From positions 1-64,000 of the forward strand of contig NZ_RBAL01000001.1 of the NCBI RefSeq assembly GCF_003626535.1: a stretch of DNA of 64,000 bases. The letters are read 5' to 3'. Positions 9,341-15,717 of this stretch are shown here, piece by piece. This stretch comes from Streptomyces hoynatensis. GTDB taxonomy: Bacteria; Actinomycetota; Actinomycetes; Streptomycetales; Streptomycetaceae. The notes beneath the pieces were generated by a model that searched no databases, had not been told where the DNA came from, and worked only from the letters and a program-made list of their open reading frames with translations. A program made the position numbers and the translations under genes. Positions within the stretch are counted from its first letter, which is position 1, and each line of letters starts with the position of its first letter.

Positions 9341-9643
9341 TCAGGCACCCGGATTCAGCAGGTCCGCCAAGGCGGGGTGCACCCGCCCGGGGGCAATGGT
9401 CGTGATGCTGTACGCCGCGACGCCGTTGGTGACGAAGGGGTCCTGTGCGGTGATCCGTTCGATGGTGGGGCGGTCGACGCCGTGGGCGACGATGGCGCCG
9501 CCGATCGAGGTGGGGACGGTCTGGCCGGAGACCAGGAACGTGCCGTCGTGGTGGTGACGTTCCAGGTAGGCGACATGGGCGGCAACGTAGGGCTCCGCGT
9601 CGTGCTCCGAGACGGTGTAGTGGAGCGACAGCAGGTGCAGCAT
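9341..9643 (-). CDS. YciI-like (YCII domain) protein
   Basis: A 100-residue protein with the YCII-domain pattern: an N-terminal strand (MLHLLSLHYTV), a helix holding HVAYLERHHHDGTFLVSG and a C-terminal strand (GVAAYSITTI). The His in HVAYL and the DPFV loop fit the family. YCII proteins are ferredoxin-like and are thought to be small enzymes or stress-related proteins, but the substrate here is unknown. The chosen ATG is preceded by a very strong GAGGAGG site; longer forms of the frame lack one. It is divergent from the next gene across an 84-base gap. Confidence 0.8.
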   Translation of the reverse strand: MLHLLSLHYTVSEHDAEPYVAAHVAYLERHHHDGTFLVSGQTVPTSIGGAIVAHGVDRPTIERITAQDPFVTNGVAAYSITTIAPGRVHPALADLLNPGA

Positions 9644-9727
9644 GATCCTCCTCGGCTGCGTCGGTGGCCGGAGCATCATTCCACCGCGCCGCCGGGGAAG
9701 GCCGGACCGGGCGGGAGGATAGGCGGT

Positions 9728-10027
9728 ATGAGCGTTCAGCCGGTCCACCACCACAGCCCTGCTGGCGAGGAGCGGGTGCCGCGTACTGCCGACGGCATCG
9801 TCGGCGCGTTGTCCCCGGCGTGGCGGATGGAGTTCTACCGCGAGCTGGGCACCGCACCGCTGGACCAGGCGGAGGCCGTGCTGCGGCGGTGGTGGTGCGA
9901 GGCGATGCTGGATACCGACCCCGATGGCGACCGGATCACCGCTGCCGCGCTGGACGGCACCCTGCCGCTGGCCGGAGTCTCTTCCGTCCTCGCCCGCCGT
10001 CAGGCCCGGGGCCTGCCCGTTGAGTGA
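9728..10027 (+). CDS. Small protein resembling the DUF6247 family
   Basis: A 99-residue soluble protein. The segment ALSPAWRMEFYRELGTA followed by AEAVLRRWWCEAMLD resembles DUF6247-type small streptomycete proteins, which have a helix followed by an RxWW motif. Those often sit beside toxin-like or regulatory genes, but none is adjacent here. The ATG was chosen because the protein-like composition starts there, although the frame is open far upstream. No function is assigned. Confidence 0.55.
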   Translation: MSVQPVHHHSPAGEERVPRTADGIVGALSPAWRMEFYRELGTAPLDQAEAVLRRWWCEAMLDTDPDGDRITAAALDGTLPLAGVSSVLARRQARGLPVE

Positions 10028-10359
10028 GCCGCACGACAACGGCGATGGCTGGCCCTGCTACCTGGCGCCCGGAGTCGAGTCCCGTCGACGGAAGACCGCC
10101 GGGGTGACCGGGGTGGCGACGCGCGCCCTTCGGTTCCGTCGTTGTGGAAGGGCAGGGGCCGTTCGGACGGTGTCGTGGTCCTGGTCCGGCTCGCAGGTGA
10201 CGGCGTGGACGTGGGGAAGGCTTGGCGGGACAGGCCGCAGTGGTCCAGGCGTTGAGCAGGTGTCGAGACGTCCGGCGTTGCTCTCGCGGCGGTGCGCGGC
10301 GCACGTGCGCGAGGCGCCCGGTCGAGAGCACGGGCTTGATGGGAGGAACGATGGAGGAA
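10028..10359. other. Gene-free stretch
   Basis: About 330 bases with no convincing coding frame, promoter or repeat. It leads into an inverted repeat and a maturase remnant, so it may be decayed mobile-element DNA, but nothing in it proves that. Confidence 0.4.
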
Positions 10360-10424
10360 CGAACACGGCACCTCGTGGATCGTGAAGCGTAGACAACTCC
10401 GTGATCCACCCGGGGCCGTGTTCG
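10360..10424. repeat. Imperfect inverted repeat, possible terminator
   Basis: Two 22-base arms (10360-10381 and 10403-10424) match at 19 positions across a 21-base loop. The outer ten bases, CGAACACGGC and its complement, are perfect. It lies just before the group II intron maturase remnant and could be a terminator for the upstream gene or a decayed element end. Confidence 0.5.
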
Positions 10425-10486
10425 CCTACTATCGGGCCCCACCCGCCTCAACTACCCCCAACCACAGAGGAGTCAGGCGAACACCG

Positions 10487-10622
10487 GGGCCCTGAAATTC
10501 CCCTCAAGCGGCAGAAGGTGGCGGCCGAGTTGACCGACCGCCTGACCGGTCCCGTCCATCCACGCAAGGAGCTGATCCGTCGGCTCCAGGGAAATCGGTG
10601 CGAGACCTGCGAAGAAGTCAGC
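10487..10622 (+). pseudogene. Remnant of a group II intron maturase (C-terminal end)
   Basis: A short frame reads IPLKRQKVAAELTD, then HPRKELIRRLQGNRCETCE. This matches the linker and the start of the HNH/zinc region at the C-terminus of bacterial group II intron reverse transcriptase/maturases, where xELVxRLLxxxCExC is followed by a VHH motif. The reverse transcriptase domain and the VHH residues are missing, and the match stops where the GNAT gene's 3' flank begins. No domain V/VI RNA structure was identified. It is a broken, non-functional trace of a former intron. Confidence 0.5.
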
Positions 10623-10649
10623 GAGGTGGGTGGAAGGTGATTTTTCTGG

Positions 10650-11204
10650 CTATTCGGTCGGTGCGGACTCGCGGATGGTGCGGAGCATGGCGGTGAGGAT
10701 GGGGCCGTCGGCTGAGGGTTGTTGGGTGCTGATCTGGTGGTAGCCCCAGGTTTCGTAGAGGGCTTTGACCTTGCCGTTGCCGTTGAGGGGGTTGACCAGG
10801 AGGGTGACCTGTTGCTCGGGGCGGTGGGCGAGGAGTTCGTCGTGGATGCGGCGGGCGGCGCCCGTGCCGCGCCACGGTTCGCGGAGCATGATCTCCTTCA
10901 GGGCCGCGGTGGGGGTGTCGGTGCAGCCGTCGGGGAGGGGTGTGGTCATGCGTTTCCACCAGCGGTCGTCCGGCTGGAGGGTGTTGACGTAGGCGTAGCC
11001 GATGGGTTCGTCTCCGTCGTAGCCGATAACGGTTTCCCAGCCCGGTTCGGCGCCGTGGCGGGCGAGGCGTTCGCCGTAGCGTTCGACGGAGTAGTGCGGC
11101 TGGTGGAGCTGGTCGGCGCGGACCTCTGCGTAGACGTCGATGAGCGTGTTCCACACGGTGTCGATGTCGGTTGCGTGACGCAGCTCGATGCCGTCTGAGG
11201 TCAC
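10650..11204 (-). CDS. GNAT family N-acetyltransferase
   Basis: A 184-residue GNAT enzyme, which would transfer an acetyl group from acetyl-CoA to an unknown amine. The acetyl-CoA binding loop is visible as REPWRGTGAARRIHDELL, preceded by strand ALKEIML and followed by a late strand/helix GKVKALYETWGY, as in the fold. The GTG start overlaps the stop of the upstream XRE regulator by four bases (GTGA), so the two form an operon. A 13-codon longer form starting at 11243 is possible but would run well into the regulator gene. Resistance and self-protection roles are both possible. Confidence 0.8.
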   Translation of the reverse strand: MTSDGIELRHATDIDTVWNTLIDVYAEVRADQLHQPHYSVERYGERLARHGAEPGWETVIGYDGDEPIGYAYVNTLQPDDRWWKRMTTPLPDGCTDTPTAALKEIMLREPWRGTGAARRIHDELLAHRPEQQVTLLVNPLNGNGKVKALYETWGYHQISTQQPSADGPILTAMLRTIRESAPTE

Positions 11205-12469
11205 TGTGGGCTCCTCGGGGTTGCGCGGGTGTACTGGTGCCACGTGCGGGTGGATTCGCTGGACGGGGCGGCGATGCGGAGGGCGTTGCCGAAGTCGTCG
11301 AGCATGGTGGTGACGCGGGGGTGCTGACCGGTTGGGTCGGCGGGGATTGACATGGCGGTGGCCACGGCCGGTTCGAGGTCGCCCTGGCCGAGCTGGGCGT
11401 GGGCCAGGCGGGCGGTGGTGATGGCGCGGGAGCGCTGCATCTCGGGTCGGAGCAGGGCGAGGCTGCGGTGGGCGTGGGCCTCGGCCTCGTCATAGGCGCC
11501 GAGGGAGAGGCAGGCGGCGAGGGCGAGGCTTTCCAGTTCTGCCTGGTCGTAGAAGGCGTTGATCCAGACGGGGCGCTGCTCGTCGGGGCGGGCCTGCTGG
11601 AGGGCTTCCTGGGCGTGGCCAAGAGCTTGGCGGACCGCGTGGTGTTCGCCGGTGAGGCCGTGAATGGCGGCATGGCGGGCGTGACCGAGGGAGGCGAACA
11701 GCGGGTCGCGCCGGGCGATGGGAAGGCGCCGGGCGACGTCGTTGGCGGCGAGGGCGTCGGCCGGCCGGGCCATGTGCCGGAACAGGCTTCCGGCATGGGA
11801 CCAGATACGGAAGGCGATGGTGGAGTCGCCGGACATGGAGGCGAGGCTGGAGGCCCGGTCGAAGTGGCGCTGGGCGGCGTCGAAGCGGCGGCCGTCGATG
11901 GCGGCCCACAGGGCGCTGGAGGTGAAGGAGGCCGCGCAGCCGTACAGGGCGCCGCGCACCCGCTGGGTGGCGGTGCCGCGTGCCTGGAGGGCGAGGGCTT
12001 CGCCGGCGAGGGCGGAGGCTTGGGTCTCGATGGTGAGTTTCCCGCCATACCGGTGGTCGCTGGCGATGAGGACGGCGAACTTGCTCAGCAGCCGCTGCAC
12101 ATCGCTCATGCCGACGCGGGGCTGGGCAGCGTATGCGGGGGCGGCGCTGACGGCCGCGACGGCGGCTGCGGCAGCGGCACCTGTGAAGCGACGGCGATGC
12201 ACGGGGTCCTCCGGTACCGAACGCGAGGATTCTCCTCGGGGAACGAAGCCCAGCTCGGTGACCGGGCAGTTGAATACTGCCTCTAAGGCTGCCCGCTGCC
12301 GCTGGTGCGGCCAGCGGGATTTTCCGGTCAGCCAGTTCCGCACCGTCCGGTCGCTGACCGTGCCCTCGTAACCGGCGGCCCGCAGGTCGGCGTTGACGGC
12401 CTCGGCCAGTTCAGCCTGGGTGAACCCTTCGTCATCCATGCGCCGCTTGAGGATCTCGTTGCCCTCCAC
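11201..12469 (-). CDS. XRE-family regulator with TPR-like region, near cluster 2
   Basis: A 422-residue protein with an N-terminal helix-turn-helix (GFTQAELAEAVNADL to DRTVRNWLTGKSRWP, residues 15-55), a basic-hydrophobic segment (HRRRFTGAAAAAAVAAV, about 91-107) and a long helical TPR-like region. The architecture is that of the regulator beside cluster 1, although the sequences differ. It is divergent from the ATPase gene at 12701, leaving a 231-base promoter region. It is translationally coupled to the GNAT gene. I infer a role in controlling cluster 2 and the nearby small genes. GTG at 12469 is used; an ATG ten codons later is an alternative. Confidence 0.82.
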   Translation of the reverse strand: MEGNEILKRRMDDEGFTQAELAEAVNADLRAAGYEGTVSDRTVRNWLTGKSRWPHQRQRAALEAVFNCPVTELGFVPRGESSRSVPEDPVHRRRFTGAAAAAAVAAVSAAPAYAAQPRVGMSDVQRLLSKFAVLIASDHRYGGKLTIETQASALAGEALALQARGTATQRVRGALYGCAASFTSSALWAAIDGRRFDAAQRHFDRASSLASMSGDSTIAFRIWSHAGSLFRHMARPADALAANDVARRLPIARRDPLFASLGHARHAAIHGLTGEHHAVRQALGHAQEALQQARPDEQRPVWINAFYDQAELESLALAACLSLGAYDEAEAHAHRSLALLRPEMQRSRAITTARLAHAQLGQGDLEPAVATAMSIPADPTGQHPRVTTMLDDFGNALRIAAPSSESTRTWHQYTRATPRSPQ

Positions 12470-12700
12470 AGCCTCACCGTAGCCATGTCATCGCGCTCCG
12501 CTGAACCGTGCGGCCCGCAAATTTCCGGTTGGCCGCGCTGCACGGGCGGACCGGTTTTCCTCCCGCTCCGCGGCTGTCGCTCGTTGAACTGGACACACGC
12601 CGCCCGCAGCAGACGGTACCGACGACCGAAAGGAGGACTCCGCGCTTGGCCCCGAGCCGGGACAGCAGCCGCCACCGCCGTTCACCACCACGAGGTCCTG

Positions 12701-13123
12701 ATGACCAGCACCGCCACTGTCCGCCCCACGGGGCAACCCGGATACAGCGAAACACTGCCGTGCACGGCCGAAAGCGCCAGACGAGCGCGCAGGCTGGTGC
12801 GCACCGCCCTGATCGGGTGGGGCCTGGAGGGGATAGCCGGTGACGGCGAGCTGATCGTCACCGAGCTGGTGGCCAACGCCGTTCAGCACACCTGGGGTCA
12901 CCACGTCCGGGTCATCGTCACGCACCTCGGGCCCGGCCGGGTGCGGATTGGTGTCGCGGACCGGTGCCGTACCCGGCCGGTGCGCCGTGCTCCCGGTGAC
13001 GACGATGCCTGCGGGCGCGGCCTGGCATTGCTGGAGGCGCTGGCCGTCTGCTGGGGCACGGACCCCAAGCGGTGGGGGAAGGTCGTCTGGGGCGAGCTGG
13101 CGGCGGGGGCGGCTGGCGGATGA
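12701..13123 (+). CDS. Anti-sigma-like ATP-binding protein (HATPase_c_2)
   Basis: A 140-residue protein of the RsbW/SpoIIAB-like histidine kinase ATPase fold found in many copies in streptomycetes. The N-box is seen as ELIVTELVANAVQHT, and the G1-type segment as RIGVADR followed by GRGLALLEALA. Such proteins bind anti-sigma antagonists or sigma factors or act as simple kinases, but the partner is not encoded nearby. The ATG follows a GAGGTCC site. The gene overlaps the next one by four bases (ATGA). Confidence 0.85.
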   Translation: MTSTATVRPTGQPGYSETLPCTAESARRARRLVRTALIGWGLEGIAGDGELIVTELVANAVQHTWGHHVRVIVTHLGPGRVRIGVADRCRTRPVRRAPGDDDACGRGLALLEALAVCWGTDPKRWGKVVWGELAAGAAGG

Positions 13124-13347
13124 GCGGCCGTCACGCCCGCAGGTTGCCGTCGGCCGACGGCCGGTTCGCCGCCGCGGTCGTGATCGCGGCGCATGTGATC
13201 GGTATCGGCTCGGTGCTCTACTTCGGCGATGCCACCGCCTCCCCGACGGCCTCCCCGCCCGACCTTCCGCTCGCCGATACCCCGGGCGATCAGCGCACCG
13301 CACATGCCGCCCCGGGTGCCGGTGTGGTCCGCCATCCACCTCGCTGA
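13120..13347 (+). CDS. Small single-span membrane protein
   Basis: A 75-residue protein with a basic N-terminus (SGRHARRLPSADGR) and one hydrophobic span (FAAAVVIAAHVIGIGSVLYF, about residues 16-35), followed by a Pro/Ala/Thr-rich tail likely outside the membrane. The ATGA overlap with the ATPase gene and the protein-like composition support it being real. The family is not recognised. It may anchor or signal to the ATPase. Confidence 0.55.
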   Translation: MSGRHARRLPSADGRFAAAVVIAAHVIGIGSVLYFGDATASPTASPPDLPLADTPGDQRTAHAAPGAGVVRHPPR

Positions 13348-13527
13348 CCTGTCTGACCATCCATGACGGCCGCCTTGCCTGTCCCACGTCGGGCAGGGAA
13401 CGGCCTGGCCCGCACCCCCGAGCGGGCCGGCACCATCAGCTTCCTCCGGGCCGGTGACCTCCATTCCCCCCGGCCCGGAGGAAGCGGCACCAGCCTTCCT
13501 TCGACAGAGAGATTGAGGAGGTTTCCC

Positions 13528-14034
13528 GTGCACGACGAAGCCGACTTCACCGCACCCCCCGGACGGCGCCTGGGCGCACTCGCCCTGTTCCGTAACGACG
13601 ACGGGCAGGTGCTGCTGGTCGAGAAGACCTACCGTGTCGGGCGGGCCCGGTGGGGGCTGCCCGGCGGCTGCGCCCACGCGGACGAGCCCGCCGCCGTGGC
13701 GTGCCAGCGGGAGGTGCGGGAGGAACTCGGGCTGTACATCGTGCCCGGCCGCGTGCTGGTCGTTCACCATATGCTCGCCGCCGGGGACGACCGGGAGGGC
13801 GTGAACGTGGTCTTCGACGGCGGGCTGCCGGCCCCCGACACCCGGTTCACGCTGAGTGAAGAGCTGGCGTCGGCACGCTGGGTCGCGCCCGTTGGGTTGC
13901 GGAGTCTCGTCGCCCCCTACACCGAGTGGCGCGTCACCGCCGCTCTCAACGTCCTCGCCGCCGGTTCCGGCGCGGCCCAGCCGGGCGGTGGCCCGGGTGT
14001 GCCATACCTCGTCGGCCACGCCCCCGCCGCGTAG
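13528..14034 (+). CDS. Nudix hydrolase
   Basis: A 168-residue hydrolase with a complete Nudix box: GCAHADE, seven residues, then REVREELGL, giving the metal-binding glutamates. It would cleave a nucleoside diphosphate linked to another group, but the substrate cannot be told from sequence. GAGGAGG seven bases before the GTG at 13528 fixes the start; the open frame upstream to 13363 lacks such a site. It lies just before the cluster 2 methyltransferase on the same strand with a 39-base gap and may be cotranscribed. Confidence 0.85.
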   Translation: MHDEADFTAPPGRRLGALALFRNDDGQVLLVEKTYRVGRARWGLPGGCAHADEPAAVACQREVREELGLYIVPGRVLVVHHMLAAGDDREGVNVVFDGGLPAPDTRFTLSEELASARWVAPVGLRSLVAPYTEWRVTAALNVLAAGSGAAQPGGGPGVPYLVGHAPAA

Positions 14035-14073
14035 TCAGCCCGGCCGAATCACACCGCAAACGGGAGCAATCGC

Positions 14074-15318
14074 GTGACTACACTCCGCACAATGACGACC
14101 CAGACCACCCCCGAGGCCGCTGACATTACCGCGCTACGCGAGGCGCTGGTGAACACGCTCCGCCAGCAAGGGGACATCCGCAGCGACCGCGTCGCGGACG
14201 CCTTCCGCGCGGTACCCCGCCACATCTTCGCCCCACAGGCATCGCTGGCCGAGGCGTACGCCGACGACGCCGTGATCACGAAGACGAACGACCGGGGCCA
14301 CCCCCTCAGCTCGGTGTCCGCCCCCTGGGTACAGGCTCGGATGCTGGAGCTTTCCGGGCTCGGGCCGGGCATGCGGGCCCTGGAGCTCGGGTCCGGCGGC
14401 TACAACGCCGCCCTGCTGGCCGAAGTGGTCGGGGAGAACGGCGAAGTGGTCAGCGTCGATATCGACCCGGAGGTGACCGACCGGGCGAGCAGACTGCTTG
14501 CCCAGACGGGTTACAACGACCGGGTCACGGTGCGGTGCACCGACGGCACCTACGGCGCCGGCGAGCCGGCGCCGGACGGTGGCTTCGACGCCATCGTTGT
14601 CACCGCCCAGGCCCCCGACATTCCCCCGGCCTGGACCGCCCAACTCGCCAGAAGCGGACGGCTGGTGGTCCCGCTCAGCTTCCGCGGCATCCACCAGGTC
14701 TTCTCCTTTGCACACGAAGACGGACACCTGGTCAGCCGGGGACAGACCCGCTGCGGCTTCGTCGGCATGCAGGGAGACAACCGCCACGGCGGCCACGCCA
14801 TCGACCTCAGCGACGGCGATCTGCGGCTCGGCCTCAACGACGACCAGCAGGCGGACGGCGCGGCGCTGCGCACCGCACTCGCCTCCGGGCAGCGGAGCAC
14901 CATCTGGACGGGCGTGGCCCTGCGCGGCAACGAGGGCGTGCTGCCCTCACTCGACCTGTGGCTGGTCAGCACCCTGTCTCCCTGCGCGAGGGTCTATGCC
15001 AGCTCCCGGGGCGTAGAGCGAGGACTGTCCGGGTGGACCATCGCCGCCGCTGCCACCTGGGAGGGCGGCACCCTCGCCTACCTCACCATCCGGCCGGAGG
15101 CAGACGGCTTCGAACTCGGCGTGCACGCCTACGGCCCCGACCGCGAAGGCCTCGCTGCCCGCCTCGCGGACCGTATCCGTGCCTGGGACGACGGCGGCTA
15201 CCGGGGCACGGTGGAACCCGTCGCCCGCGTCTACCCCGCCGGGACCCCGGACGACCAGCTCGCCCCCGGCCAGGTCATCGACAACCGCTACTCCCGGCTC
15301 GTCATCGCCCTGTCCTGA
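14074..15318 (+). CDS. FxLD-system methyltransferase (PIMT-like), cluster 2
   Basis: A 414-residue relative of protein-L-isoaspartate O-methyltransferase. The SAM loop is LELGSGGYNAALL (about residues 101-113), followed by VVSVDIDPEV with the acidic residue that contacts the ribose. The C-terminal half beyond the methyltransferase core ends in YSRLVIAL, like the cluster 1 homologue. It should act on the precursor 105 bases downstream, most likely methylating the Asp of its TGDNCG motif and causing succinimide or isoaspartate formation. The start may be GTG 14074 or ATG 14092. Unlike the cluster 1 enzyme it lacks the elimination domain. Confidence 0.87.
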   Translation: MTTLRTMTTQTTPEAADITALREALVNTLRQQGDIRSDRVADAFRAVPRHIFAPQASLAEAYADDAVITKTNDRGHPLSSVSAPWVQARMLELSGLGPGMRALELGSGGYNAALLAEVVGENGEVVSVDIDPEVTDRASRLLAQTGYNDRVTVRCTDGTYGAGEPAPDGGFDAIVVTAQAPDIPPAWTAQLARSGRLVVPLSFRGIHQVFSFAHEDGHLVSRGQTRCGFVGMQGDNRHGGHAIDLSDGDLRLGLNDDQQADGAALRTALASGQRSTIWTGVALRGNEGVLPSLDLWLVSTLSPCARVYASSRGVERGLSGWTIAAAATWEGGTLAYLTIRPEADGFELGVHAYGPDREGLAARLADRIRAWDDGGYRGTVEPVARVYPAGTPDDQLAPGQVIDNRYSRLVIALS

Positions 15319-15424
15319 CACCGCGTCATCCACTCCGGTGGACCGCCTCCCCGCTTCTCCGGCACACGAGCCGGGGAAAGCCCCATCCCTCTCTCACCTT
15401 CGTACCAAGGAGCTGCTGACAGCC

Positions 15425-15634
15425 ATGAAACCTCACAGCACCGCGTCGGTACTCGACGACGTCTTCGATCTCGACCCCCACACCACCGACCTCTCGCTGC
15501 TCAGCCCCTCGCTCGCCGATTCGGAGCCGTGCACCGGAGACAACTGCGGGCAGTCCCCGACCACCGGCCACACCACCGGCTGTGCCACTCCGGACGGCCC
15601 CCTCGTGCCGGGCCTGGGGTGCAGCGCCCTGTAG
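15425..15634 (+). CDS. lanA: FxLD-type lanthipeptide precursor peptide, cluster 2
   Basis: A 69-residue precursor with an FxLD leader motif (FDLD, residues 14-17) and a core with Cys at 36, 41, 53 and 66. The core holds TGDNCG (37-42), identical to six residues in the cluster 1 core, then a Thr/Gly/Pro-rich stretch that differs completely. Cys66 is close to the C-terminus (CSAL). Dehydratable Ser/Thr are plentiful. AAGGAG lies about ten bases upstream of the ATG; a longer frame from 15179 overlaps the methyltransferase and is rejected. A hairpin follows the gene. Confidence 0.87.
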   Translation: MKPHSTASVLDDVFDLDPHTTDLSLLSPSLADSEPCTGDNCGQSPTTGHTTGCATPDGPLVPGLGCSAL

Positions 15635-15653
15635 CACGCCGTCCACTCACCCT

Positions 15654-15688
15654 CCGGGTGCGGCGCACCAGGTGTGCGGCGCACCCGG
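15654..15688 (+). terminator. Hairpin between precursor and dehydratase, cluster 2
   Basis: Fifteen-base arms (15654-15668 and 15674-15688) pair with a single mismatch around a five-base loop, 19 bases after the precursor stop and 29 bases before the dehydratase start. There is no U-tract. Position and shape match the cluster 1 hairpin, supporting a shared attenuator role. Confidence 0.65.
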
Positions 15689-15717
15689 TACCACCGCCTC
15701 GACCCGGGAGCCGCGTC

